The notes: a model not told the origin generated them from the sequence alone. DNA of 64,000 nt from Sphingomonas sp. CL5.1 (GCF_013344685.1 NZ_CP050137.1:1306001-1370000), one strand, 5' to 3'; shown: positions 31,031 to 40,970, counted from the stretch's first letter. Program-made: numbers and translations.

Positions 31031-31952
31031 CAACAAACGCATCGACGCCGCCACCGGCACCAGCACCGTCGGCCACGAATGGGACGGGATCGAGGAGCTC
31101 GACACGCCGATGCCGCGCTGGTGGCTGGTCATATTGTGGGCGACGGTGGTGTTCGCGATCGGCTATTGCATCGTCTATCCCGCCTGGCCGCTCCTCCACG
31201 GCGCGACGCCGGGCATCTGGGGTTGGACCAGCCACGGGCAGCTCGCGCGGGAGACCGCGCAGGAGAATGCCCGGCGCGCGCCGATCCTGGCCGCGCTGGC
31301 GACGACGCCGATCGACCGGCTTCCATCCGATCCGAAGCTGCTGGCGGCGGCGGTGGAGGGCGGGCGCTCCGCCTTCAAGGTCTATTGCGTGCAATGTCAC
31401 GGCTCGGGGGCGGCGGGGAGCAGGGGTTATCCCAACCTCAACGACGACGACTGGCTGTGGGGCGGCGACCTCAAGACGATCCAGCAGACGATCACCGACG
31501 GCATCCGCTTCCCCGGCGACGACAAGACGCGCATGTCGCAGATGCCGGCCTTCGGGCGCGACGGCATCCTCAACCCGGCCGAGGTGGACGATGTCGTCTC
31601 CTATGTCCGCTACGTCTCGCATCAGGAGGCGGCGAGCGCGGCGGCGAAGCGCGGCAAGACGCTGTTCGCCAACAATTGCGCGGTCTGCCACGGGCCGGAC
31701 GCCAAGGGCAACCGCACGGTGGGCGCGCCGAATCTCACGGACGCGATCTGGCTCTACGGCGGCGATCGCGACACGCTGGTGCAGACCGTCACCAACGCGC
31801 GTTACGGCATCATGCCGGCATGGGGGCACCGGCTCGATCCGGTGACTATCAAGATGCTGGCGGCCTATGTTCATTCGCTCGGCGGCGGCGAGGCCGATCC
31901 GGCGGCTCCGGCCGTCGCGGCGGCGCAGGCGGGCGAAAATGTCGGGCGCTGA
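31023..31952 (+). CDS. ccoP: cbb3-type cytochrome c oxidase subunit III (diheme cytochrome c)
   Basis: The 309-residue protein has an N-terminal domain with a membrane anchor (WWLVILWATVVFAIGYCIVYP, about 36-58) and two cytochrome c domains with heme sites C122-VQ-C125-H126 and C219-AV-C222-H223. EWDGIEELDTPMPRWW is a CcoP signature. It receives electrons from soluble cytochrome c or the bc1 complex and passes them to CcoO. It overlaps ccoQ by eight bases and ccoG by fourteen. Confidence 0.97.
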   Translation: MADNKRIDAATGTSTVGHEWDGIEELDTPMPRWWLVILWATVVFAIGYCIVYPAWPLLHGATPGIWGWTSHGQLARETAQENARRAPILAALATTPIDRLPSDPKLLAAAVEGGRSAFKVYCVQCHGSGAAGSRGYPNLNDDDWLWGGDLKTIQQTITDGIRFPGDDKTRMSQMPAFGRDGILNPAEVDDVVSYVRYVSHQEAASAAAKRGKTLFANNCAVCHGPDAKGNRTVGAPNLTDAIWLYGGDRDTLVQTVTNARYGIMPAWGHRLDPVTIKMLAAYVHSLGGGEADPAAPAVAAAQAGENVGR

Positions 31953-33435
31953 CGTCGCGGACGGGCCGAAGCCACGGTTCTTCGAGGCGCGGCGCAAGGT
32001 TTTCCCGCGCCGCGTCGACGGCACGTTCCGGCGCCTGAAATGGGCGATCATGGCGGTGACGCTGGCGATCTATTACGTCACGCCGTGGCTGCGCTGGCAT
32101 CGTGGGGAATATGCGCCGGATCAGGCCGTGCTGGTCGATCTGGCGCATCGCCGCTTCTACATGTTCTCGATCGAGATCTGGCCGAACGAATTCTACTATG
32201 TCGTCGGCCTGCTCATCATGGCGGCGGTGGGGCTGTTCCTCGTCACCTCCGCCGTGGGGCGCGCCTGGTGCGGCTATGCCTGCCCGCAGACGGTGTGGAC
32301 CGACCTGTTCGTCCATGTCGAGCGCGCGATCGAGGGCGACCGCAACGCGCAGATCAGGCTCGACCGCGCGCGTTGGGGCGTGGAGAAGATCGCGAAGCGC
32401 GGCACGAAATTCGCCATCTGGCTGCTGATCGCGATGACGACCGGCGGCGCGTGGATCTTCTATTTCGCCGACGCGCCGACGCTGGCGCGCGAATTCGTCA
32501 CTGGCACCGCGCCGTTCGTCGCCTATTCGACGGTCGGCATCCTCACCTTCACCACCTTCACGCTCGGCGGGCTGATGCGCGAGCAGGTGTGCATCTACAT
32601 GTGCCCGTGGCCGCGCATCCAGTCAGCGATGATGGACGAGAAGTCGCTCGCCGTCACCTACAAGGACTGGCGCGGCGAGCCGCGCACCCACGGCCTGAAG
32701 CGAGCGCAGGCGCATGAGGCGGAGGCCGCGCCCTCGCTCGTCCGGCTGGCGCAGGGCGAGAAGGTGGGTGACTGCATCGACTGCAACGCCTGCGTCGCGG
32801 TCTGCCCCACCGGGATCGACATCCGCGAGGGGCCGCAGATCGGCTGCATCACCTGCGGCCTGTGCATCGACGCCTGCGACGAGATCATGGAGAAGGTCGA
32901 TCGGCCGACACGCCTGATCGGCTACACCACCGAAGCCGACATGAAGCTCGCCCGCGCCGGCGGGACGCCGATGCCGCCGCTCAAGCGGCTGCTGCGCCCG
33001 CGCACGATCATCTATTTCCTGATCTGGGCCGGAATCGGCTGCGGCATGCTGTTCGCGCTCGGTACGCGCACGCACATGGGGGTGAGCGTGCTCCAGACGC
33101 GCAACCCGCTCTGGGTGCGGCTGTCGGACGGCGACATCCGCAACACCTATACGGTGAAGGTCCGCAACATGGAGGGCCGCCCGCGCAGCTTCGCGGTGTC
33201 GCTGTCCGGCATCGACGCCCGGATGTGGACCGACGGCGGATCGCGCGAGACGGCGGGCAGGACGGTGACGATCAATGTGCCGGCCGATCGCGTCGCCAAG
33301 ACGCAGATTTTCGTCGTCGCCCCGGCGCAGGGACCGCAGCGCAGCGAATTGCTGTTTACGGTGACGGCGCTGGACGGGCAGAAGACCGCCGCCAGCGACG
33401 GCAGTTATTTCGAACGACCGGAGGGCAATCCATGA
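31939..33435 (+). CDS. ccoG: Polyferredoxin CcoG (cbb3 oxidase assembly, copper reduction)
   Basis: The 498-residue membrane protein has several membrane helices, the W-CGYACPQTVWTD segment, CIYMCPWPRIQ, and two [4Fe-4S] ferredoxin motifs starting at C279 (CIDCNACVAVCP and CITCGLCIDAC). The C-terminal domain (about 390-498) is beta-rich. CcoG reduces Cu(II) for cbb3 assembly and is linked to ccoH, ccoI and ccoS. ATG 31939, overlapping ccoP by fourteen bases, was chosen; longer forms would run into ccoP in another frame. Confidence 0.95.
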   Translation: MSGADVADGPKPRFFEARRKVFPRRVDGTFRRLKWAIMAVTLAIYYVTPWLRWHRGEYAPDQAVLVDLAHRRFYMFSIEIWPNEFYYVVGLLIMAAVGLFLVTSAVGRAWCGYACPQTVWTDLFVHVERAIEGDRNAQIRLDRARWGVEKIAKRGTKFAIWLLIAMTTGGAWIFYFADAPTLAREFVTGTAPFVAYSTVGILTFTTFTLGGLMREQVCIYMCPWPRIQSAMMDEKSLAVTYKDWRGEPRTHGLKRAQAHEAEAAPSLVRLAQGEKVGDCIDCNACVAVCPTGIDIREGPQIGCITCGLCIDACDEIMEKVDRPTRLIGYTTEADMKLARAGGTPMPPLKRLLRPRTIIYFLIWAGIGCGMLFALGTRTHMGVSVLQTRNPLWVRLSDGDIRNTYTVKVRNMEGRPRSFAVSLSGIDARMWTDGGSRETAGRTVTINVPADRVAKTQIFVVAPAQGPQRSELLFTVTALDGQKTAASDGSYFERPEGNP

Positions 33436-33890
33436 CCCGTCGCTTCACCGGCTGGCACATGACCGCGATCCTCGTCGCCTTCTTCGGCGTGGTGATCGCG
33501 GTGAACGCGACGATGGCGACCTTCGCCACCACCACTTTCGGCGGCGTGGTGGTGGAGAACAGCTATGTCGCGAGCCAGCATTACGATCGCTGGCTGGCCG
33601 AGGCGCGCGCGCAGGACAAGGCGGGATGGCGCGCGGTGCCGTCGGCCGCTGGCGGCAGGCTGGCGGTGGCGTTGACGCAGCGCGGGGCCGCCGCGCCCGA
33701 CGTGGCGCTGACCGCCACCGCGCGCCACCCGCTCGGCCGCCTGCCCGATCGCACGCTGACCCTGCATTGGGACGCGGCCGGCGGGCGCTATCTCGCCGAC
33801 CAGCCGCTGCCGCGGGGCCGCTGGCTGATCGAGATCATCGGCGCGCGCGGCAACGAGCGGTTGCGCTTCGAGGACGAGGTGCGGATGTGA
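33432..33890 (+). CDS. ccoH: FixH family protein (cbb3 oxidase assembly)
   Basis: The 152-residue protein has one N-terminal membrane helix (WHMTAILVAFFGVVIAVNATMA) and a periplasmic domain with ENSYVASQHYDRWLAEARAQ, matching FixH/CcoH. It is needed for stable cbb3 oxidase, by interaction with CcoN. Start and stop each overlap the neighbours by four bases (ATGA, GTGA). Confidence 0.93.
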   Translation: MTRRFTGWHMTAILVAFFGVVIAVNATMATFATTTFGGVVVENSYVASQHYDRWLAEARAQDKAGWRAVPSAAGGRLAVALTQRGAAAPDVALTATARHPLGRLPDRTLTLHWDAAGGRYLADQPLPRGRWLIEIIGARGNERLRFEDEVRM

Positions 33891-36013
33891 CCGCACCGGC
33901 CCGCCCGGCCGCCGCGCAGCCGCTGACGGCCTCGACCTTCGTGGTCGAGGGGATGCGCTGCGCGGCGTGCATCGCCAGGCTGGAGCACGGCCTCGCCGCG
34001 CTGCCCGGCGTGGCGGCGGCGCGGGTCAATTTCACCAACCGCCGGGTGCGCGTCGACCATCTCGACGAGATCGGCGAGGACCGGCTGATCGACGCGATCG
34101 ACGGACTGGGCTTCACCGCCCATGCCTTCGCTGGGGAGGCGGCGGACAGCGGCAGGAGCGAATCGCGCCGGCTGGTGCTGGCGCTGGCGGTGGCCGGCTT
34201 CGCGATGATGAACGTGATGCTGCTGTCGGTGTCGATCTGGTCCGGCGCGGACGGCGCGACGCGGCAATTGTTCCACTGGCTTTCCGCGCTGATCGCGCTG
34301 CCGACCGTCGCCTATTCCGGCCGCGTCTTCTTCGCGAGCGCATGGAGCGCGCTCAGGCGCGGGCGCACCAACATGGACGTGCCGATCTCGATCGGCGTGC
34401 TGCTTACCCTCGCGATGAGTCTCTACGAGACAGCGCTCGGCGGCGCGCACGCCTATTTCGACGGCGTCGTCATGCTGCTGTTCTTCCTGCTCGGCGGGCG
34501 GTTCCTCGACAGCGTGATGCGTGATCGCGCGCGCGGCGGGGTGGACGCGTTGCTGCGCCGCCTGCCGGCCGAGGCGACGGTGATCGCCCGCGATGGCGCG
34601 CACCAGCGCCGCGCCATCGCCGAGCTTGCGCCGGGGATGCGGCTGCTCGTGACGGCGGGCGAACGGATCGCGGCGGACGGCATCGTCGAGGAAGGCGAGA
34701 GCGCGGTCGACCGCTCGCTCGTCACGGGGGAAAGCGCGCCGGAAACGGCGGCGGCCGGCGCGGAGGTGCTGGCGGGAACGATCAACCTCTCCACGCCGCT
34801 GGTGGTGAAGGTGACGCGTGCCGGCGAGGCGACCGCGATCGCCGATATCGCGCGGCTGATGGAAAGCGCCGGGCAGTCGAAATCGCGCTACATGCGGATC
34901 GCCGACCGCGCCTCGCGGCTCTACGCCCCGGCGGTGCATACGCTCGCCGCGCTGACGCTCGCCGGCTGGCTGGTCGCCGGGCTGGGGTGGCATGTCGCGC
35001 TGACCAATGCGGTGGCGGTGCTCATCATCACCTGTCCCTGCGCGCTCGGCCTCGCGGTGCCGGTGGCGCAGGTGGTCGCGTCCGGCGCGCTGATGCGCGC
35101 GGGGGTGCTGGTGAAGGATGGCTCGGCGCTCGAGCGGCTGGCGAAGGCCGATCGCGCGTTGCTCGACAAGACCGGGACGGTCACGCTCGGCCGCCCGGTG
35201 GTGACGGGCGGCCTGCCTGGTGCGCCGGGCGAGCGCGCGATCCTCCATGCCCTCGCCCGCGCCAGCCGCCACCCGAGCGCGCTGGCGGTCGCCGCGGCGC
35301 TGGCCGACGCGCCGGCTGCGCCGCTCGCCGATATCGTCGAGGAGGCGGGGTTCGGCGTGCGCGGGTTGGTCCACGGCGTTGAGGTGCGGCTCGGTCGGCC
35401 CGGCTGGGCGGGGCCGGCGGATACGGACGCCTCGATCCTGTTCCGCATCGGCGATGCCACGCCCCATGCGATCCGCGTCGCCGATCGCGAGCGCGATGAT
35501 GCGGCGGCGGCCATCGCGCGGCTGGCCGCGTTGGGCCTCGCGCCGGAAATACTGTCCGGTGACGCGCCCGGCGTGGTCGAGGCGCTGGCGGGGGAGCTTG
35601 GCGTCCACGGTCGTGCGCGACTGACCCCGCAGGACAAATATGCGGTCGTGCAGGCGGAGGAAGCCGCCGGGCATCGCGTGCTGATGGTCGGCGACGGGAT
35701 CAACGACGGGCCGGCGCTCAAGGCGGCCTGGGTCTCGATGGCGCCGGCCGGCGCCAGCGACGTGGGGCAGATGGCGGCGGACCTCGTGTTCGTCGGCGCG
35801 CGGCTGATGCCGGTGCCGGTCGCGGTCGCCGCCGCGCGCCGCACGATGCGCGTGGTGGCGCAGAATTTCGCGCTGGCGATCGGCTATAACGTGCTCGCGG
35901 TGCCGCTCGCCGTCGCCGGCTTCGTCACCCCGCTGATCGCGGCGCTGGCGATGTCCGGCTCGTCGCTGGTGGTCGTCGCCAATGCGATGCGCCTCAGGAG
36001 CGCGGCGCGGTGA
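33887..36013 (+). CDS. ccoI: Cu+-exporting P1B-type ATPase for cbb3 maturation
   Basis: The 708-residue protein has an N-terminal heavy-metal-associated domain with G22-M-R-C25-AA-C28, eight membrane helices, the CPC ion motif at C383-P-C385, phosphorylation site D427 in DKTGTVT, a HP motif (RHPSALAVA), TGES and GDGINDGPAL. CcoI exports copper to the periplasm for insertion into CcoN. Its start is a GTG overlapping the ccoH stop, and its stop overlaps ccoS by four bases, so it is clearly in the operon. Confidence 0.95.
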   Translation: MTAPARPAAAQPLTASTFVVEGMRCAACIARLEHGLAALPGVAAARVNFTNRRVRVDHLDEIGEDRLIDAIDGLGFTAHAFAGEAADSGRSESRRLVLALAVAGFAMMNVMLLSVSIWSGADGATRQLFHWLSALIALPTVAYSGRVFFASAWSALRRGRTNMDVPISIGVLLTLAMSLYETALGGAHAYFDGVVMLLFFLLGGRFLDSVMRDRARGGVDALLRRLPAEATVIARDGAHQRRAIAELAPGMRLLVTAGERIAADGIVEEGESAVDRSLVTGESAPETAAAGAEVLAGTINLSTPLVVKVTRAGEATAIADIARLMESAGQSKSRYMRIADRASRLYAPAVHTLAALTLAGWLVAGLGWHVALTNAVAVLIITCPCALGLAVPVAQVVASGALMRAGVLVKDGSALERLAKADRALLDKTGTVTLGRPVVTGGLPGAPGERAILHALARASRHPSALAVAAALADAPAAPLADIVEEAGFGVRGLVHGVEVRLGRPGWAGPADTDASILFRIGDATPHAIRVADRERDDAAAAIARLAALGLAPEILSGDAPGVVEALAGELGVHGRARLTPQDKYAVVQAEEAAGHRVLMVGDGINDGPALKAAWVSMAPAGASDVGQMAADLVFVGARLMPVPVAVAAARRTMRVVAQNFALAIGYNVLAVPLAVAGFVTPLIAALAMSGSSLVVVANAMRLRSAAR

Positions 36014-36159
36014 GCACCGTCGGCATCCTCATCCCGATCGCGTTGTTCCTCGGCCTGTCCGGGCTGGGGGCGTTCTTCTGGGCGGTGCGCTCCGGCCAGT
36101 ATGACGACATCGACGGTGCCGCGCTGCGCATCCTCAACGACGAGGACCCGGAGGACTGA
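36010..36159 (+). CDS. ccoS: cbb3-type cytochrome oxidase assembly protein CcoS
   Basis: The 49-residue protein has one membrane helix (ILIPIALFLGLSGLGAFFWAV) then RSGQYDDIDGAALRIL, the classic CcoS tail. CcoS is required for cofactor insertion in the cbb3 oxidase. The start is a GTG overlapping the ccoI stop. It is shorter than usual ORF cut-offs but its sequence and position are unmistakable. Confidence 0.93.
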   Translation: MSTVGILIPIALFLGLSGLGAFFWAVRSGQYDDIDGAALRILNDEDPED

Positions 36160-36188
36160 CCCGGCCTTCGCCGTGTTTTTTCGGTTCG

Positions 36189-36205
36189 TGACAGGTTGAT
36201 GACAG
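36189..36205. promoter_or_regulatory. TGACAG direct repeats, 11-bp period, before the serine hydrolase
   Basis: TGACAG occurs at 36189 and again at 36200, exactly eleven bases apart, with a CTGTCA inverted copy at 36226. On the opposite strand this reads CTGTCA-N5-CTGTCA, the hexamer pattern of PhoB-type Pho boxes. The site is 125 bases before the serine hydrolase ATG, and a TATCG-like -10 candidate lies eleven bases after the second repeat. A near-identical site precedes the CapA gene. Confidence 0.65.
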
Positions 36206-36313
36206 CGATGCCCGCTATCGGGCGCCTGTCAGACCCTCCCCGTGGCGGTTGCGCGCCGGGGAAGAAGGGCACGAATCGGAGACAGGCGAGTGCGCGTTGT
36301 TGCACGAGGGAAA

Positions 36314-37921
36314 ATGAGCGCGCTCGTCGCGCGTCGGGTGATCGGGGCGGCGCTTGGCGTCGCGGCGCTGGCTGGCGGCACCGCCGCGGCGGCCGATCCG
36401 TCGATGGCGCGGATCGATGCGATCTTCGCGCGCTGGGCGGGCAAGGACGCGCCGGGCTGCGCGGTCGCGGTGTCGCGCGAGGGCAAGCCGATCGCGGTGC
36501 GCGCTTACGGCATGGCCGATCTGGAGAGCCATGTCCCCGCCACGGTCGATTCGATCTATGAGGCGGGATCGGATTCGAAGCAGTTCACCGCCGCCGCGCT
36601 GGTGATGCTGGCGCGTGAGGGCAAGCTCTCGCTCGACGACGATGTGCGCAAATACCTGCCCGAGCTGCCCGATTACGGCGCGCCGGTCACGCTGCGCCAT
36701 ATGCTCCACCATGTCAGCGGGCTGCGCGACTGGGGCTCGGTCGCGGCGGTGGAGGGCTGGCCGCGCAACAGCCGCACGGCGAACAACCAGGACGTGCTGG
36801 AGCTGGTCGCGCGGCAGAAGGAGCTGAACTTCGCGCCGGGCACGCATTACCTCTACAGCAACAGCAACTACAATCTCGCCGCGATCGTGGTGCGGCGGGT
36901 GAGCGGCCAGTCGCTCGCCGACTTCACGCGCGAGCATATCTTCAAGCCGCTCGGCATGACGCATACGAGCTGGCGCGACGATCACCGCAACATCGTCCCC
37001 GGCCGCACCGGCGCCTATGAGCGCGCCGGCGCCGGCTATGCCAACGAGCAGGTGATCGAGGACGCCTATGGCAACGGCGGGTTGCTGACCACGGTCGGCG
37101 ATCTCGTCAAATGGCAGGCCGCGCTCGACGGCGATTTCTTCGGCAAGGGTTTCGTTGCCGAGATGCAGCAGCCGTTCGTGCTGAAGGACGGGACGAAAAG
37201 CGCCTATGGCCTCGCGCTCGTCTCGGGCGATCATGATGGTGTGCTTGAGGTGAGCCATTCCGGCTCGACCGGCGGCTATCGGGCGTGGATGGCGCGATAT
37301 CCGGCGCAGAAGCTCGCCGTGTCGCTGCTGTGCAACACGGGCGAGGCCGACACGCCGGTGCTCGGACGCGAGGTGGCCGACCTCTATCTGCCGCCGCACC
37401 GGGACAAGCCCTATGCGCCGCGCGGGCCACTGCCGACCGGCATGTGGGCCGATCGGCTGACGGGCTTCCCGTGGCGCTTCGCCGCCGACGGCAAGGGCGG
37501 GCTGACCGCCAACGGCCGCGCGCTGGTGCCGGTCGGGCCGGGCCGCTGGCTGCTGCGCGAGGACGTGTTCGCCTTCTCCGGCGACAGGCTGGTGCGCGAG
37601 ACGCGCGAGGGCGAGCGCCAGCCGCTCGATCGCGCCGAAGCGCCGGCTAACGACCTCTCGGCCTATGTCGGGCGGTTCTGCGGCGTCGATGTCGCCTCGT
37701 GCATCACGGTAACGCAGGATGGCGGCCGGCTCGTGTTCAGCGGCCCGCGCTGGCGGGGGCAGGCGCTGGAGCCGGCCTATCGCGACGTGTTCACCGGCGA
37801 CGTGAAGTCGCTCGGCCTGGACCTCGTGCTCAAGTTCCGCCGCGATGCCGCCGGGCGCATCGACACGCTGCGCCTCGGCGAGACCCGTGCCTTCGACCTT
37901 CTGTTCAGGCGCGCCGGCTGA
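36314..37921 (+). CDS. Exported serine hydrolase (beta-lactamase/PBP4 fold)
   Basis: The 535-residue protein has a signal peptide (RRVIGAALGVAALAGGTAAA) and a serine beta-lactamase-like domain: S86-D-S-K89 (SxxK), Y181-S-N183 and H315-S-G. Some 170 further residues form a C-terminal beta-rich lipocalin-like region seen in EstB/PBP-like hydrolases. Likely activities are D-amino peptidase, esterase or carboxypeptidase on peptides or cell-wall pieces. ATG 36314 follows GAGGGAAA. It is preceded by TGACAG repeats and followed at 94 bases by a TonB receptor. Confidence 0.88.
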   Translation: MSALVARRVIGAALGVAALAGGTAAAADPSMARIDAIFARWAGKDAPGCAVAVSREGKPIAVRAYGMADLESHVPATVDSIYEAGSDSKQFTAAALVMLAREGKLSLDDDVRKYLPELPDYGAPVTLRHMLHHVSGLRDWGSVAAVEGWPRNSRTANNQDVLELVARQKELNFAPGTHYLYSNSNYNLAAIVVRRVSGQSLADFTREHIFKPLGMTHTSWRDDHRNIVPGRTGAYERAGAGYANEQVIEDAYGNGGLLTTVGDLVKWQAALDGDFFGKGFVAEMQQPFVLKDGTKSAYGLALVSGDHDGVLEVSHSGSTGGYRAWMARYPAQKLAVSLLCNTGEADTPVLGREVADLYLPPHRDKPYAPRGPLPTGMWADRLTGFPWRFAADGKGGLTANGRALVPVGPGRWLLREDVFAFSGDRLVRETREGERQPLDRAEAPANDLSAYVGRFCGVDVASCITVTQDGGRLVFSGPRWRGQALEPAYRDVFTGDVKSLGLDLVLKFRRDAAGRIDTLRLGETRAFDLLFRRAG

Positions 37922-38015
37922 GCCGGCTGCCCCATCCTTCCGCACGGAACCAATAACAAAGCCAGCCCCGGTTCGCGGCGAGCTGGCGGATCAAACCGAC
38001 CAAAGGGATATGTGT

Positions 38016-40760
38016 ATGTCGATCCGTAGTGACAGTCTGCGCCATGCGCTTCTCCGTGGCACCGCCGGTGTCGCCCTGCTCGTCTCGCCGCTCGTCGGCG
38101 GGGCCGCGATCGCGCAGACCGCGCCCGAGCCGGCGGCCGACGCCGCTCCCGCCGCCGCCGACGATGCCGCCGCCGATATCGTCGTCACCGGCTCGCGCAT
38201 CGACAAGGCCGGTTTCGACGCGCCGACGCCGACCACCGTGGTCGGCGCGGCCGAGCTGAGCCTCGGCGCCCGCCCGAGCGTGGCGCAGGCGCTCAACGAC
38301 CTGCCGCAGTTCCGCGCGACGCAGACGCCGACCAGCACGGTCGCCAACACCAATTCCTCCGCCTCCGCGATGGACCTGCGCGGCCTTGGCGTGACGCGTA
38401 CGCTGACGCTGCTCAACGGCCGCCGCTTCACCGGTTCGGCCGATCTCAACACGATCCCGCAGAACATGCTGAAGCGGGTCGAGGTCGTCACCGGCGGCGC
38501 CAGCGCGGCCTGGGGCTCGGGCGCGGTCGGCGGCGTGGTCAACCTGATCCTCGACGACAAGCTCGAAGGGCTGACGGTCGGCGCGCAGAACGGCATCTCC
38601 TCGCGCGGCGACGGCCACCGCTACAGCTTCAACGGCTCGTTCGGCACCACCTTCGCGGGCGGCCGCGGCCACTTCATGATCGGCGGCGAATATCAGCGGG
38701 ACGCGGGCATCTTCGACCGCTTCTCGCGCCCGAACGTGGGCAGCACGGACCTGTTCTCGCCGGTCGGCAAGGTGAACGGGCATTCGCTGGAGCTGTCGCG
38801 CAACGTCTTCTACGCCAATTACGGCACCAACGGCCTCATCACCGGCGGCCCGGCGTCGCTGATCGGCCAGACGTTCAACGCCGACGGCTCAACCCGGCCG
38901 TTCCAGTTCGGCCAGGTCGGCGTCGGCGGCACCACGATGGTGGGTGGCGAGGGCGTCTCCTCGAACAGCGAGCACACGCTGACCAACCCCTATCAGCGCT
39001 ACAACAGCTACGCGCGCCTCAGCTATGAGGTCGGCCAAGCGACCTTCTGGGCGGACGCGACGTTCAGCCGCATCTGGGCGAAATATCCCTTCTACGCCGA
39101 AACCGGCACCTACACGCTGAGCGGCTCCAACCCGTTCGTGCAGCAGGCGCTGGGCGGGCAGGTCGGCCCGAACGACACGATCAAGGTCGGCCGTGTGTTC
39201 GAGGATTACGGCATGCGCACCTTCGGGTTCAGCCGCCGCAACATTGAGGGCGCGATCGGCGTGGACGGCACGATCGGCGACGGCAAGTGGAAGTACAGCG
39301 CCTATTACGCGCACGGCGAGCTGCGCAACGCGCAGAGCTATGACAACCAGATCACCGGCGCGAACCTCACTAAGGCGCTCGACGCGGTGGATGACGGCAG
39401 CGGCCACATCGTTTGCCGCGACGCGCTGACCAATCCCGGCACCGCCTGCCGCCCGCTCAACATCCTCGGCGCGGGTCGTGCCGATCCGGCCGCCGTTTCC
39501 TATGTGTTCGGCAACCAGGCGAGCGTGGTCTACACCACCAAGCTCGACACGACCGGCTTCTCGCTGCGCGGTGATGCGTTCAACACCTGGGCCGGCCCCG
39601 TCTCCGTCGCGTTCGGCGGCGAGGCGCGGTGGGAGAGCAGCACCACCAACTCGCTCGATCCCGTGTCGGCGGCGAAGGGCTTCAGCCGCTTCAACTTCGC
39701 GCCGCTCGACGGCGGGTTCAACGTGCAGGAGGGCTTTGGCGAAGTCGCCGTCCCGCTGCTCGACCAGCCGTTCAGCAAGCTCGATATCAACGGCGCGGCG
39801 CGCTACAGCCACTACAGCACCTCGGGCGGCATCTGGTCGTGGAAGGTCGGCGCGACCGACCGCATCTTCGACAACCTGCTGCTGCGCTTCTCGCGCTCGC
39901 GCGATATCCGCTCGGGCAGCCTGACGGAGCTTTACACCACGGTGGCGACGAGCTTCTTCTCGGTCGCGGAGAACGGCAACACCTATAACAACGTGATCCG
40001 CTATGCTGGCGGCAATCCGAATCTGCGCCCGGAGATCGGCAGCACGCTGACGCTGGGCGGGGTGTTCACGCCCACGGCGGTGCCGGGCCTCAACCTGTCG
40101 CTCGATTACTACAAGATCGACATCAAGGACGCGATCGTCTCGCTCGGCGCGCAGGACATCATCACGAGCTGCGGCCTCGGCAACGCAGCCGCCTGTGCCC
40201 AGATCGACCGTGCTCCGCCTACCACGCCGGGGGGGCTTGGCGCCCCGACGGTGATCCACTCCACCTACATCAACCTCGCGGAATACAAGACGCGCGGGCT
40301 GGACATGGAAGCGTCCTACCTGCTGCCGATGAACCGCTTCAGCAACCTGCCGGGCAATCTGCGCCTGCGCGTGCTGGCAACCTATGTGCCGAAGGTGGAG
40401 ATCAACAACGGCGTGGCGGTGATCCAGCGCGCCGGCGACGTGGGCGACGGCGTCAGCTTCGGCACGCCGAAGTGGCGCGGCACCGGCTCGATCACCTACA
40501 CCAACAGCGACTTCTCGATCGACGCGCGCGTCCGCTATGTCGGTGGTGGCCTCTATGACCACACGCTCGATCTGGCGAACAACAGGATCGCCAGCCGCAC
40601 CTATCTGGATCTCGGCGGGCAGACGACGATCGGCGGGTTCACGCTGTTCGCCAGCGTCAACAACCTGTTCGATCGCAAGCCGCCGCTCACCACCTACGGC
40701 TCGATCTTCTACGATTCGATCGGCCGTTACCTGAACGTCGGCGCGAAGGTTCACTTCTGA
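38016..40760 (+). CDS. TonB-dependent outer membrane receptor
   Basis: The 914-residue protein has a signal peptide (TAGVALLVSPLVGGAAIAQ), a short Ala/Asp/Pro-rich linker, plug elements (IVVTGSRIDKAGFDAPTPTTV, RGLGVTRTLTLLNGRRF, VEVVTGGASAAWGSGAVGGV) and a barrel ending with a terminal Phe (LNVGAKVHF). ATG 38016, with AAAGGG eight bases upstream, is preferred to an ATG six bases earlier. Its plug resembles receptors for peptides or sugars more than siderophore receptors. It lies between the serine hydrolase and a two-component system, and a terminator follows. Confidence 0.92.
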   Translation: MSIRSDSLRHALLRGTAGVALLVSPLVGGAAIAQTAPEPAADAAPAAADDAAADIVVTGSRIDKAGFDAPTPTTVVGAAELSLGARPSVAQALNDLPQFRATQTPTSTVANTNSSASAMDLRGLGVTRTLTLLNGRRFTGSADLNTIPQNMLKRVEVVTGGASAAWGSGAVGGVVNLILDDKLEGLTVGAQNGISSRGDGHRYSFNGSFGTTFAGGRGHFMIGGEYQRDAGIFDRFSRPNVGSTDLFSPVGKVNGHSLELSRNVFYANYGTNGLITGGPASLIGQTFNADGSTRPFQFGQVGVGGTTMVGGEGVSSNSEHTLTNPYQRYNSYARLSYEVGQATFWADATFSRIWAKYPFYAETGTYTLSGSNPFVQQALGGQVGPNDTIKVGRVFEDYGMRTFGFSRRNIEGAIGVDGTIGDGKWKYSAYYAHGELRNAQSYDNQITGANLTKALDAVDDGSGHIVCRDALTNPGTACRPLNILGAGRADPAAVSYVFGNQASVVYTTKLDTTGFSLRGDAFNTWAGPVSVAFGGEARWESSTTNSLDPVSAAKGFSRFNFAPLDGGFNVQEGFGEVAVPLLDQPFSKLDINGAARYSHYSTSGGIWSWKVGATDRIFDNLLLRFSRSRDIRSGSLTELYTTVATSFFSVAENGNTYNNVIRYAGGNPNLRPEIGSTLTLGGVFTPTAVPGLNLSLDYYKIDIKDAIVSLGAQDIITSCGLGNAAACAQIDRAPPTTPGGLGAPTVIHSTYINLAEYKTRGLDMEASYLLPMNRFSNLPGNLRLRVLATYVPKVEINNGVAVIQRAGDVGDGVSFGTPKWRGTGSITYTNSDFSIDARVRYVGGGLYDHTLDLANNRIASRTYLDLGGQTTIGGFTLFASVNNLFDRKPPLTTYGSIFYDSIGRYLNVGAKVHF

Positions 40761-40789
40761 GCCGGGGCCGGACGAGGCGCTGAGAAGCG

Positions 40790-40822
40790 GGGGGGCGATC
40801 GCGAAGGCGGTCGTCCCCCTTT
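40790..40822 (+). terminator. Rho-independent terminator after the TonB receptor
   Basis: A 13-bp stem (40790-40802 with 40807-40819, two G-T pairs) with a GAAG tetraloop is followed by CCC then TTT. It starts 30 bases after the receptor stop and separates it from the response regulator. Confidence 0.8.
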
Positions 40823-40970
40823 CGGCGTTTCGGCCGGTGACGGGTTGACGGGACGGGAAGGGAGTGGAAACGCGGATGCCGATGGCCCGGACACGCGGGC
40901 CGGGGGCAACGACACGCGCGAGAGGTAAGCAGGGGAAACAAGCGGGCGCCCGCGCCCGATGGAGGCTGCA

